Assembly (NCBI GenBank): GCA_035235625.1
Contig: CP141143.1
Coordinates: 30,328,592-30,392,591, forward strand
Length of the DNA: 64,000 nt
Direction of reading: 5' to 3'
From: Saururus chinensis
Lineage: Eukaryota; Streptophyta; Magnoliopsida; Piperales; Saururaceae
The notes below the pieces were generated by a model that saw only the letters and a list, made by a program, of their open reading frames with translations, searched no databases and was not told the origin of the DNA. A program made the translations under genes and the position numbers. Shown here piece by piece: positions 22,874 to 34,600 of the stretch (positions are counted from its first letter, which is position 1; each line of letters starts with the position of its first letter).

Positions 22874-23919
22874 GCACGCTTTAGTGGTTTACCTGTTTAG
22901 CCTCACTGCTTCAACCCTTTTAAAATGTTATTACTATTGTACCCGATTGGACTGCCAGACTGGAGAGTCCAAATGAAAGCAGTCAACGGGAAGCTAGGTG
23001 AGGGCGACTCAACATCGTGGGTGAGTGATCGAGTGTGTGGATGCATGCCTCTCTCCACGGTGGGTCTATCCTTGACTCTTCAGCAGCCCAACATTGTAGC
23101 CTCCTCCGCCGAAGATGATGTCTGCAGCCTCCTCCATTGAAGGAGGCATTTACAGCCTCCTCCAACCTCTCCAAAGTCAATCTAGTTGGCTCATCCACAA
23201 TTTCCTCTTCTATCAATTGCCCTCCGCAAGGCTACTACTTTCTATACCTAACCTCCTCTGCGCTCTACAAGGTCGGGTGTGCTATGCTCCCTACTCAGTC
23301 CTCATAGCAATAGAGGGGCTGGCTGGGCTGACGGAGGAGGAGGATGATAGGATTCCCAACTAAGTGAAGAGGTAGAAGGTTTATTAAGGGTGAGTATTTT
23401 TATCTTTTTATTCAATAGCCACCATTAATGACATTTTATGATAAATAAAAGAGTTATTGTACTTATTCATAATTACTAAGAAAATTTTGTCATTATATGT
23501 TAATGCCCCTAATATCATTTTACTTTAGAGGGAGTTAGTTGTTGTGTATTTTATATTACAATTCATCGATTTTAAAATACAATGTTAGTTGTTTGGGATT
23601 TGGAGCACGCATTTTAGAATAAGGTGTTAGTAGTTCGAGATTTTACATGTGCATTTGAGATTACCCTGTTAGTCAATGCAAAAACGATTTCTAAACTCGT
23701 ACATTCCAAACCTCAGCTTACAATGTGAAATAGCCTTCACTCATGCATTTTCAATTTCAACCCCAACTTATACAGTTTGAAAATGCATACATCAGGAGTG
23801 GGGTTTCTCCTCTATTGTACTCTCCTCTGCAACCCCTTCTACATATAACGTTAGACCAGCTCTTCAAACTCCACTCCTGGCTCATCGTGTGCCCCCACCC
23901 CCTCCCCTCAATCCCAACT
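22874..23919. other. No recognised gene
   Basis: Bases 22925-23360 are somewhat more GC-rich, with open stretches on both strands that match no family I recognise. The remainder is AT-rich. Confidence 0.35.
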
Positions 23920-24930
23920 TCGTAGATATCAAGCTCATCTCCTCTTACGGCACGCGAGGCTGCCTTCGCCACATCAACCTCATTTTCTCCTAGCTCCGAG
24001 ACCTGAACCTCTTTGCCTGGAACACCCTCCTCAAGTCCCACGCCTAGAATAATTCCTTCTTCTGTGTCATTCAGTTCTTCAATATGTTCGTCTCCTCTCA
24101 CGCCAGCCCTGCACTCGACGAATTTACCTTCATGTTCGTGGTCAAGTCATGCACAACTTTGGTTCTAGTTATGATGGGCACAAGGTCCATGGGATTGTGC
24201 TCAAACTGGGCTTTCATGGGAACCTGTTTATTCAGAATTCTTTGATTGATATGTATTTCACATTTGGGGATAAGCTTCTCACTCAGAGGTTGTTTGATGA
24301 AATAACTATAAGAGATGTCGTTTCTTGGAATACTTTGATTAATGGTTATGCCATTGGTGGGGACGTTGCTATGTCGAGGAAAGTGTTTGATGGGATGTTG
24401 GAGAGGATCATTGTTTCTTGGTTGGCGTGATTGCAACATATGCAAGGTCGGGGCTCATGAACTCTTTGATCGGATGCAAGAAAGAAATGTAGTTTCATGG
24501 AATTCCATGATAAATGAGAAGTTCTTGGAGTGTGTTCTACTTTTTTAGCATATGCAATGAGTGGCTCAGGTGGTACCTAATGATGATACATTTGTGAGTG
24601 TTTTATCTGCTTGTACTCAGGTGCACTTGATCTAAGGAAAGTGGATTGATAGCTAGATCTAAGGAAAGTGGATTGATAGCTTCATCAACAAGAGCTGGAT
24701 GGAATTGGATCTTTTCCTCGAAAATGTACTCTCGACATGTATGCCAAGTGTGGGGTAATGTCAGAGGCTAAGAGAGTGTTCTATGCAATGAAAGAATGAG
24801 ATGTAATCTCGTGGACTATAATCATTAATCATTAATGGTCTGGCCATGCATGGTTTTGCTAATGAAGCATTTAGGTTCTTTTCCAAAATGGCGAAGGATA
24901 CCAAAATGCCAAATGACATTACATTACACA
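23920..24930 (+). pseudogene. Second PPR protein gene, decayed
   Basis: PPR motifs are readable across frame breaks. LNLFAWNTLLKSHA lies near 24005-24045 and SPALDEFTFMFVVKSC near 24100-24155. HGIVLKLGFHGNLFIQNSLI follows at about 24190-24250, RDVVSWNTLINGYA near 24313-24355, and RNVVSWNSMIN near 24485-24515. VPNDDTFVSVLSACTQ lies near 24573-24620. The gene has at least three frameshifts, several stops and an internal 27-bp tandem duplication. It resembles the PPR relic at 17.4-19.0 kb in class but is not a close copy. Confidence 0.88.
24629..24682 (+). repeat. Exact 27-bp tandem duplication in the PPR relic
   Basis: The unit GATCTAAGGAAAGTGGATTG plus seven bases occurs twice in a row with only the last base different. 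It adds nine codons without changing frame. Confidence 0.95.
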
Positions 24931-25129
24931 AACATTCCCCGAAATGTAAATGAACAAATGCTATTTATGTAAAGGCTTTCTCCTTCTATCTTGTCTCATA
25001 TTATTGGTCAAATTAAGTCATCCTAACTTTTTCCGGTTACCACATGCAATTGACAAAGTGCACCTAGTATTGTCTTATTATAGACATTATTTATTTTTAT
25101 TTATCCAACTAAAAAGTGGAATTCTGTAG

Positions 25130-25138
25130 TATATTTTA
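25130..25138. repeat. 9-bp target-site duplication TATATTTTA, left copy
   Basis: It is identical to 29078-29086 and abuts the left inverted repeat. A 9-bp duplication is the hallmark of Mutator-family insertion. Confidence 0.9.
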
Positions 25139-25320
25139 GGAAAAATTATTTAAATAATAATTAAAAAAATTAATTACCATTTTGGACCACTTTGGGAAAT
25201 ATATTTCCCAAAGTAGTGTTCCTTTTTGCCACGTAGGCGCCAGCCAAGCAGCTGGCACCTGCGTGACTTTCTTTTATTTTTTTAGTTGATTTCGTCATTC
25301 TAAAGGATGAAACCTGTTTA
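25139..25320 (+). repeat. Left terminal inverted repeat of the PMD-carrying MULE
   Basis: It pairs with 28895-29077 at an estimated 70-75% identity. It contains a perfect palindrome centred near 25201 (CTTTGGGAAATA and its complement). Confidence 0.88.
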
Positions 25321-25341
25321 ACGTTTTAACACAGTTGAACC

Positions 25342-25367
25342 GATTTCGTCCTTTAAAGGACGAAATC
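25342..25367. repeat. Perfect 26-bp palindrome inside the MULE
   Basis: GATTTCGTCCTTT is followed at once by its exact complement. Related GATTTCGTC/GACGAAAT stretches occur in both inverted repeats, so it probably derives from them. Confidence 0.9.
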
Positions 25368-26019
25368 AAAATCTTCTTAACTCACACCCCTTTCTTTGCT
25401 CCAGTTCGTTCTGCTCGCCCCTCCGCTCTGCCGTGCGTTCTATTGACCTAGATCTGCCGTGCTCGATCCCATCCTCCCTGTCCTTTGTCATATTTCAGGT
25501 ATGTTTTCCCTAAATCTAATATTGTGATTACCCTAATTTTTCTTAAATTGAATAGCATGTATCTGTATGCATTTTGGGAGTTATTTTTGTTGTTAGGACC
25601 AAATCGGGTTTGCTTTGTTTATTCGTTCTTAGACAAAACCCAACTCATTTAGCTTAGTTATCAATGCGATTTTTTAACATAGCTTGAGTAGTAGGGAATT
25701 TTCATCATGTATAGGAGTTGAATATCGATTTTCAAAAGTAATATGCCTTAAAGTTTTGTTTCACAGCAATTATAGAAGTGAAGTGTAATTTACTTTTTTA
25801 TATAAATATACAATAAATCCCACTCTTTCCCACCTTTCTAAAGTAGAAAAATACAAGTCCATATTTTTTCCCTGGTCAAGTCTTCTAACTATAAGCTGAG
25901 CTTACGTTAGAATGAGCCCAAGCATTACGAGCTATTAGATTTTGATTTGATGGTGGCGAGTTTGAATCACCCGCCAAATTTAGTTTGAATCATTGTTTTA
26001 CACATCTTCCACTTATAAA

Positions 26020-26256
26020 AATGTATACTCGGCAGAATTTTATTCTCCTCATGGTCAGGAGTATTGGGAGAGGGATATACCTTTGTGTTATACCCTTCGA
26101 TAGCAACAAGGCAACCCGGTCGCCCACGGTCTGTTCACATTAGAAATACAATGGACCATAGAACAATGGAGAAAGATGGTAGAGGAGGATATAAATGTGG
26201 GAGGTGTAAATAAAGTGGGCACAATAGTAGAGCATGTAGAAACCCTCATGTTGATT
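26020..26256 (+). pseudogene. MULE transposase C-terminal remnant with zinc knuckle
   Basis: Before a frame break the sequence reads YSPHGQEYWERDIPL, which fits the tail after the SWIM finger in MULE transposases. After the break it reads ATRQPGRPRSVHIRN, the AT-hook-like RxPGRPR linker. Then comes YKCGRCK, a TAG where Gln is usual, and SGHNSRACRNP, a CCHC zinc knuckle. The frame ends at a TAG near 26256. The SWIM finger and catalytic domain are not present upstream within the element. Confidence 0.75.
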
Positions 26257-26354
26257 AGTAAACATATAATCAATCTCTTTATTTATTCTCTATTTTAGGT
26301 ATGAGCATATGTTCCTAACGATTGATATTATTCTCTTAATTCTCCACATATCAT

Positions 26355-28560
26355 ATGGATCATGTAGAGCCTTCTTACGGGCCAGGCCTGATTGATGATT
26401 TTGTACTCTTAGAGCAGGAATCACATAGGTCGACTACTATTTGGAAAGGAGAGGTATGATAACTCTTTTTAAAATTTGTTTTATTTTTTTAGATGATATA
26501 GTATGCTGGGTTATAATTTTTAAATTTATTATAGGACCCCGAGTGCTTTGAGTGCACCTAACATTTTACGTATCTCCGCCATTGGCCAGTGGATGATCGT
26601 ATGCTATCCTATATCGAGCAAGCGGGATTTGGGCATTTCATTCATCTTAGATACATTCGTCTCGATCGGCCTCTATTGACAACTCTTGTTGAGAGATGGA
26701 GGAGGGAGACACCAATGTTTCATTTGCCCTATGGAGAGATGTCCATCACTCTCATGGATGTGGCAGTTCTATTAGGACTTCTCATCGATGGACATGCGAT
26801 GATGGGCACGACAGGATGACTCATGTGGATATATTAGTTAGACTCCTTGGTAGAGCTCCTCCTACTACAGTGATGCGTGGTAGCCGAGTGAGCCTTCGAT
26901 GGCTCTTACAGGAGTTTCGAGAGCTCCTAGCCGATGTTACAGAGATAGTAATCGAGCAGCATACACAAGCTTATCTTTTACATTTACTTGGAGCGACGAT
27001 ATTTGCGGATACCATGAGTAGCCATGTACATGTGGCCTATCTCTCCCTCCTTGCAGATTTCGACATGGCGGGTGCATATTCATGTGGCAGTGCTACTCTT
27101 GTATTTTTATACCGAGAGTTAGGGAAAACATGCTAGGTTGTGACCTCAAGGATTGCAGGCTGTCTGACCCTTCTTCAGGTAAATGAATTCATAACACTAA
27201 TATTTTTTTCATGTATAATTCTTTAATTTTATTTAATATGTTATCATATTTTCTGACATAACTATGGTCGTGGGAGCATTTACACGTCAGACGACCAAGT
27301 GCTGAGATGTGTTGCTTAGCCGAGGGTGCTCTGTTAGGACCGATGTAAGCTGTATTTTTGTTTAACACTGAATTGTTTTAGCAATGTTTTATATACATAT
27401 GTTGAACTCATTATTTTAAATTTAACTCCTTAAGGTGAAATATTTGGAAAAAGAGAACACAAAATCCACAATGAGTCCTCCGATTGTATAGAGGGGAGTT
27501 AGACCACCAGCGGTCATATCAGGTAATTTTATTGCCGTGTTGAACTTTTTTTGTAATGATTATAAAAATTTTTGTCGTTATTTAAGCTAAATTATCTTTA
27601 TATATTGTATAGGTTATTTGGCAGCCGTACTCACTGGAAGTATTGGCCGTGTTACCTCCTTTATGCGCTGACGGTCGAGAGGTGTGGCTATCTCGAACTC
27701 CATTAATATGTTACGAGATAGTAGAGATGTATGTGCCGGATTGGGTAATGCTCCAGTTTAACCTGGAGCAAGGGGTCCCACCATCTACCATTGAGTTTGT
27801 CTATCGCATCACTCAACAGGGCCGCCATATTACCAATTGGACTTTACATCATGCGTTATATATCGCTCGATGGGAGGATAATAGAGCCACTGTTATCAAA
27901 GGGGAGATGGTTACGACATCGCGAGATGTGCATAGCACGTATATATAGTGGTATTTATCGATTACACGACGATATATTTTTATTGCGTAATGATATAAAG
28001 GAGATAACATATCAGCCTAGGGGAGCGTCTGAGGCAGCTTTGGTAAGTATAACTTTGTTAATTAAGGCACATATTATTTTCTTATTTTTTATTAATTATT
28101 TATCTAATTTTTAATTTATTTTTTTATAGCTTCGTGTAGTTCGACGTACACATGCGCATTTAACTGACATAATTAACACCTACACTTCGAGTGAGGACTT
28201 ATTAGCAACATGTCAGTTGGTGATTAGGGAGCATGATGATGTCATTCATAGCTTGCCACTGCTTCAGTAGGTGATTACGGATGTCCATAGAGATTATCCT
28301 GTCTACGAGGCCGCTCAGACACAACCGATACACTCTTCATTCCCTGATATTCCATTGTCATCAGCAGTACATAGCTATCCTCCCCGTTCATCATTTTTGG
28401 TCACTACACATGTAGCTCAGGCAGAGCAGATTTTATATTATAGACGACATCATCTAGCTCGTGTTGAACCATCTATTACTTATGCTGAGCCGGAGCTGGA
28501 GCTAGAGCTAGAGCCACATCCCGAGCCGGAGCCATAGCCAGAGCCGGAATAGGCAAATCA
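26355..28560 (+). pseudogene. Plant mobile domain (PMD, MAIN-like) gene, broken
   Basis: Exon 1 (26355-26453) encodes MDHVEPSYGPGLIDDFVLLE, followed by a GT donor. Exon 2 from 26535 carries the classic PMD core: QAGFGHFIHLRYIRLDRPLL, LVERWRRETPMFHLPYGEM and ITLMDVAVLLGLLIDG. A one-base shift near 26815 leads to LRWLLQEFRELL and LLADFDMAGAYSCGSATLVF. Later exons hold WSWEHLHVRRP (about 27263), WQPYSLEVLAVLPPLCADG (about 27617-27680) and NWTLHHALYIARWEDNRA (about 27835-27890). The last exon, from 28130, ends in a Glu-Pro repeat. Stops lie at 26559-26561, 27134-27136, 28268-28270 and 28535-28537. The acceptor before WSWEH reads AA instead of AG. MAIN-type proteins act in the nucleus in transposon silencing and genome integrity. 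The function of transposon-borne copies is unknown. Confidence 0.9.
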
Positions 28561-28894
28561 TGAGGAGCTCGTACAACATTGTTGAGGTCGAGGATGTAGG
28601 AGATTGTGACATTAGCTTTGTTGTATGTTTATTTTAAACTAAATATTTTTTCGACTTGTGATGTAATATATTTAATAAATATTTATATTTTATGTTTATT
28701 TTTATTTGATGATGTCAATAACTTTAATGTTATTTTTGGTATGTATGGAATATGTGGATTGAATGAACAGAGACAAGTGTTAAAGTTAGTCTAAAATAAA
28801 TTTTAACAAAAATTTAATTTGATTTCATCTTTCTTAGTATTACATGATTTCATCTTTTAAAACGACGATATCAATATTATGTTGGCTTCGTTTT

Positions 28895-29077
28895 CTAAGC
28901 CAATGGCCGAAATGCATTAAGTATGACAATTTTATCTTTTAAAAGGACGAAATAAGCTAAAAAAAAGTCATGCAGGCTAGGGCTTATATGACAAAAAAAG
29001 AATACCACTTTAGAAAATATTTAACAAAGTGGTCCAAAGTAGTAATTTTTTTTAATTAATATTTAAATAATTTTCCC
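28895..29077 (-). repeat. Right terminal inverted repeat of the PMD-carrying MULE
   Basis: Read on the minus strand it matches the left repeat from its GGGAAAATTATTTAAATA end inward. The 9-bp duplication follows at 29078. Confidence 0.88.
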
Positions 29078-29995
29078 TATATTTTATCATATATTTTAAA
29101 AACTTAAAATTTTAATATGTAGTATAAAATTGAACTCCTAAAATATAAAATTTTAATTTATATTTTAAAATTAAAAAATAAAAATATATATCAATTTAAA
29201 ATATAAAACGACTAACGCTATGTAAATTTACCTTCTAAGAATGTTGAAGGGCCTGGAGCGGTTCGGTCTGCTCGGGAGGAACCCTTTTCCGTCCTTACGC
29301 TCCGGTCGCCGGCCACTCTTCATTTGCGATTGAGACACGTGCGTCGCAGCTGACTGAGACGCGTGCGAGACACGCTGCCGAGGGACGGGCCCAAACTCAC
29401 CCAATCGACGCCGCCGCCGTGGACTGCATTAACCAATCCCCATTTAAAGCTCCTACCCTTTCAAACGCAATCCTACGAATAAATATACTTTTCACCCCTC
29501 AAATTCGACTCGTTCGGTCACGCGACTTCCTCTTTCTTCCCCCTTGCTCGCTCGTTGCATCTGCCGCCACCGCTGTCGCCACCTCAATTCTACGAGAATT
29601 TCTCCGTCGACGCCTCCGGACTTGCAGGTATGCTCACTCAATCTCTCGATCTTGCCTGGTCTCCGAGCTACACCTGAATGTTCAGGTCATTTTGCGTACT
29701 GGTCGTCCCCTTCATCCTATCATCGTCAAAAATTTATAGAGATTGCGAGACTCTTGCATTCTAATCGCCCTCTCTCTCGGCCGGAAACTTGTTGGCTACA
29801 GCGGCAGCGGCGGGCTGCCGGAAGAGCAAGTTGCAGTTCGTGATGATCCGGAGGGGGAGCTCCCTGGTGGTGGACGCGTCTGCAAGTTACTGGGCGAGGA
29901 TGGGGAGGAGAGCGGAGATAAATGGGAAGGTTGAAGAGGAAGAAACAGGAGGGAGAGAAAAGGAAGAGGGGGAGGGCCGAACCAGACAATATTAA
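29078..29995. other. AT-rich flank, then a GC-rich segment without a clear gene
   Basis: Bases 29078-29220 are very AT-rich and include the right copy of the 9-bp duplication (29078-29086). Bases 29230-29990 are GC-rich with CT-rich stretches. A good donor-like GCAG/GTATGC lies at 29626-29633. This could be the promoter and 5' untranslated region of a neighbouring gene. Short frames here (for example 29789-29995) match nothing I know. Confidence 0.35.
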
Positions 29996-30004
29996 TTGTC
30001 AAAA

Positions 30005-30335
30005 GTTTCAATCCTGTCCACCGAGGTAAGCAGCCAAAAAGATGATGAATGTGTGCGAATGTTTAGGCAAGCTTCTCGAGGGATAATATTTGATCATATT
30101 GATGAGCTTCCTGAACCAAGTAAAATGCCGAGACTGTTACCCATAGAAGAGAGTGATGAAAAATCAAAGAAGGTTAGGCGTAGACTTCCTTCTGTAACAG
30201 TACATGGTTGTCATGTATTAGCTGCGGCAGAAAATGCCTGCGAGATCACTAGCTAGATTTGAAGCTAAATCCTTGGAAGTAAAAGCCAAAGCCAAGAAAA
30301 AAAAAAAAAGAATTGCAAAGCTAAAAAGGGTAGAG
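30005..30335 (+). pseudogene. Unidentified small protein-coding segment, probably frame-broken
   Basis: An open stretch reads SSQKDDECVRMFRQASRG, then DHIDELPEPSKMPRLLPIEE, then RRRLPSVTVHGCHVLAAAEN, and ends in a stop at 30254-30256. One frame over, starting inside the same codons, MPARSLARFEAKSLEVKAKA runs into a Lys-rich tail and stops making sense at a GTGAG-type donor near 30333. The composition looks like real protein rather than chance, and the two parts join plausibly if one or two bases were lost. I do not recognise the family. It could also be an upstream exon of a spliced gene. Confidence 0.35.
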
Positions 30336-30429
30336 GTGAGAAATGGTTTTATGTATAGGATTTTAGATTTCAGATATAATGCAACCAAACATAGACTTGT
30401 GCAACCAAACTGTGGCAAGGTTTAAAGAA

Positions 30430-31604
30430 TCCCATGCATTCCCTTCCTTAGGATTCTCTTTCTCTTTCTTCCATTTTCCTTCTAACCAACAGACCCTTAT
30501 TTTTTTCAATTCTACGATTTCATCCCAAGAGAAGGAAAAGGGTAATCTTTTTTGTCTTCTATGTTTTTATTTGATTCTTTTTGTTATGCATACTTTCCTG
30601 TTGTATACTATGAATTGGACCTGGTTTGTCAAATTGTGGGATTTTGAAGGAAAATGCGAAATTTGGAAGCACAGCTGTTTCAGAGGTTCCTTGATTGGCA
30701 GAAAGTTGCAACTTTTGATCCTTCTTTGTTTTGATTGTATGGGTTCTTGTCAATTGTTATCTTTTGCCGGAATGAAAAAACTAAAGCCCAAAAGGTTAAT
30801 ATTTCTTTCTTGAAGTTGATAAACAATGAGAAGCAGTAAGATATGGGTTAATATTTAGGAAGCATGGATATGGAAATCCGTATCATACCCGGCTGCATCC
30901 GCGTCCTACCTTTGATATCACACATAGATTATAAATTACTTCATCAAATCCTTTTGAAGTAAGGTGAACATTAGACAAATGCTATATGACGTAGAATTAT
31001 GTACTTTCTACTCAAAAGATCCAAGTAAAAGTGTTCCAAAGCAATATATTACTCTTCATGGGATAACTTTTCAAGAAAAAATGGGGTATTGTAATTGCAT
31101 TTCAAACATATAGCTACATTTATCATTATAATCAAACTTTTAATACAAGAACTAACTTATGATATACCTAAAAATACATAAAAAGTAATATTTAAATACG
31201 CATCATCTCGTATCATATCTTCATTTTTTTAAGATTGGTGTATCACTGCACCTGTATCGAATTATATCGTACATGTATCCCGTATCGGTGTCTGTACGTC
31301 GATGGTTAATGTCTTATAGTTCGCCCAAGGTTATGTCATGTTACCCATTCTGTTTTTTTGGGGTGCTATCACTACAAAAGTCTTGGTTTAGGCTGCTTGA
31401 TTTTGTCAGTATTGTTGCATGTGTCATCAAATGTCTATTTATCTCTTATGTTCTAAATCATGCGGGTGCTTGAGTGGTGAAGAGGGTTTTTTCTCTATTA
31501 AGTAGTTGCAAATGAAGTTTTTACTGATTTGTATTCTTTTGACTGTGCAGAATTGTGTAAATTTGTAACAAAAGAAAGTATATATATATTGTTGACTGAG
31601 AGGG
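30430..31604. other. Region upstream of the RLF-like gene, no gene seen
   Basis: AT-rich DNA with scattered short frames. A TATATATATATT stretch lies at 31580-31590, just before the start codon. It probably holds the promoter and 5' leader of the gene that starts at 31605, but I cannot place the transcription start. Confidence 0.4.
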
Positions 31605-34600
31605 ATGGGGGAGACTAGTGATTTCACTTTTTGTCAGGTAACTTGCATTCTTTGGCACTGGTAGTGTAAATGCGTTTTTTCTTTCAAATCCATTAGTACT
31701 GGCCCCCCTCAGAGTACTTACGGACAGGAAAGTAATGTAAAGTCTTGGTATTAATTAGAATGAAAATTAAGCTTACCCATTTTAATGTATATAACATTTA
31801 ATTTTATGAACTTTAAAATAGTGTACTACAAATTTCGAGACGCTTATCTTTGTTTGCTTTATTTAGGTTGGGTTGCACGTGGATCAAGACATTCTTGAGT
31901 CCCCCAAAACCATTCCTAACATTAGCAACATCACAATCAAAGAAAATGCAGCTGCTGATGAAAAAACTACTATGGTACAGACAGATGGTTCGATATGCAA
32001 TGACACATCTAAAGAGGCAGGAGTCAGTGCCACATTGCCATCTAAGGTTGTTGAACTTCAGACTCCACTCTCAAAAGAGCACAAAGCCGTGGAACAAGAA
32101 GCCTCAGAAGATGCTGCTAATGGTTTGGTACAGATGTCAGACTTTCGTAATAGAAAACCTATACAGAGGACCAAGGTTCCTTTTGAAAAAGGGTACAGCC
32201 AAATGGATTGGTTAAAACTTACACGTACCCATCCTGACCTTGCAGGTATAAGACTGCCCCCATTAATTTCTCTGCCTCACTCCCACAGATACATATTTAC
32301 ACAACGGATATAATGTGAAATTGAACTTAAAAGTTTGGAAGGTTAGGAATATTTGTTACCAGTTATCTGTCCAAGGTTTTGAGGTAATAAAACACAGTGA
32401 TTTGGACAGGCTGATAAAGTTATGGTTATTTGGATTCTGTGAATCCAAATGAAATATTTGAATTAATAAAGATTAAATTTCGGTATTACTGTATAAGACC
32501 GCTACTCCACTTGCCCTCTTTGTCATATTCAAATTTGAGGTAGCTAGATCTAAACACTACAACATTTTAGAGTTATATTTGTTGTCTGTTGCATATATTT
32601 ATGATGCAATATTATGTATAAAGACAGAGATATTCTAGTTTAAAGAAAGTTTATAAAAATTATGTGTAATAGGAGAAATTGAAGAGCATTCCATATGAGA
32701 TCCCTTTTTTGTGGTTCTGTTTCAGTACCCTGTCAAGACATAGATCCTGCCAAAATCTTGCATGATGGAATTCTTTGCTCCAGGGCCACTAATGGCTTCT
32801 CACCACAGGCTGGCTTGTCTACTTTCTAGTGCAGCCAGAATTGCTGTGAGTTTTCTCGATACACTTTGGCAGGCCATATGAAGAATAATGGATCAGATTG
32901 TTTTTGCATTTGATGTTTCATTTAAGCAACCACTTCAAGCTTAATATGGCTTGGGGTTATTGAATTGTTTTCTGAGGATGCTAAAATGTCGAAATTTTGA
33001 GCATATTGTATTTGTTTTAACAGTCATTTGATTTCAGGATTAAAGGGGCAGTCGAATAGAAGGCTAATTACTATGGATGAAGTAAGAAACCACAAAAAAG
33101 ATGGTTCCATTTGGACTGTGCTAAAAGGCCGTGTGTATAACATATCGCCTTATTTAAAATTTCATCCTGGAGGTATATCTCTCATCCGACTAATTTTTTG
33201 AATTATCAGTTCTTGGGGGTATACATTATTACCAAAAGTAGGCTCTATCATAATTCGATGCATACTGATTTCCGAAGTCAATTTTACACAGTGGTTGTAA
33301 ATATAGATCTGTATTTATTTGTTTCATGTTGTCATTTGATTTTCCGTTTTAAAAGCATTTCTGAGGTAGGAGGTGAAGGGAAATGCTTTGGTACTAAGAT
33401 TCGTATTAATATAGATCATGTCGTCATAAGATATTCTGCGAAAAAAGTGTTTTGAGGTGCAAGGTCGAGGGGAAATGTTTCAAAGGTATAAGTGTGACAC
33501 AAGCAAGGTTCGTAATCTTGGATCTCAATTTCGTCTTGATTGGCCAATGAGGAGATCTTGGAGTGATCTTGGAGAGATCATGTGAAATGATCTCACCATT
33601 TTGGTCCTCAAGAAAGGTTTTTCATGTATATTTTTTACAACCTAAATACATATCGATGTCAGTCCTTAAGAAAAGTTTTTCATGTATACTTTTGACAACC
33701 TAAGTACATATTTACTTATACAAACACTAACATCATACGTTCGGTAGAAAGTTGGAGAAGATACAACTAAATAAAGCATGAAAGTGGACAAATACATTAA
33801 TAGTAGTTAATGACGTGGTGCAGCCCTGTCTATTTGAACACAAGAAGAGGAAGAAAAAGAAGAAAATGGGTGGCGTAATCCACCTGCTAACTTCTCGTAA
33901 TAGGTTTGAAACTGCCAACAGGTCATGCTGCCTGCCAGCTATTGCAGTAAACCCACTTACAATTGAGATCATGAACAAGAACAATTGAGATCATGAAGAA
34001 GAAGAATTTCTAAAAATAAGAAAAATTTCTTAGAAGAAGAAGAAGAAGAAGATGTCGAGCGCTAGGTTGTGACCTAAAATATCTAAAGACTTACGTGTGT
34101 GTGTGAGGATTACTTATCGGGTAAAATGAGTAGGCAATCCTTCTAAAAGGGACAAAGGGCAAATGAACTCTTAGGGGTGATACATTCTGATATTTGTGGG
34201 CCCTTAAATGTTCAGACCCACATAGGGATAACGTATTTTATTATATTCAGGATATGGATACATGTATTTAATAAGTAGGAAATTTGATGCCTTAGTAAAA
34301 TTTAAGGAATTCAAAGCTAAGGTAGAGATTCAATTAGGCAGGAAAGTAAAAATCCTAAAGACTGACAGGGGGTGGCGAGTACACCTCTGATCTGTTTAAA
34401 GACTTTTGTACTGATAAGGGAATAGTTCATTAGTACACCTTATCGTGTACTCTACACCAAAATAGAGAGGCAGAAAGACGTAATAGGACGCTTATGGACA
34501 TGGTAAGGTCCATGTTAAATCACTCTAAGTTAGGAATTGTCTTTTGGGGTGAGGCTTTAAATACCGCCATGTACATCTTTAATCATGTACCAATAAAGTT

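Larger units (their letters stand above)
25139..29077 (+). mobile_element. 3.94-kb MULE-type transposon carrying a PMD (MAIN-like) gene
   Basis: The two ends are inverted repeats of each other for about 180 bases. Both begin GGRAAAATTATTTAAATA and share TTGGACCACTTTG further in, and the element is flanked by an exact 9-bp duplication (TATATTTTA). Inside, on the plus strand, lie a remnant of a MULE transposase C-terminus (about 26020-26256) and then a multi-exon plant mobile domain gene (26355-28560). No catalytic DDE domain is seen, so it is non-autonomous in its present form. PMD genes related to MAIN, MAIL1 and PP7-long are known to occur in plant transposons. Here the ends, the duplication and the cargo are all visible. 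Confidence 0.9.
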
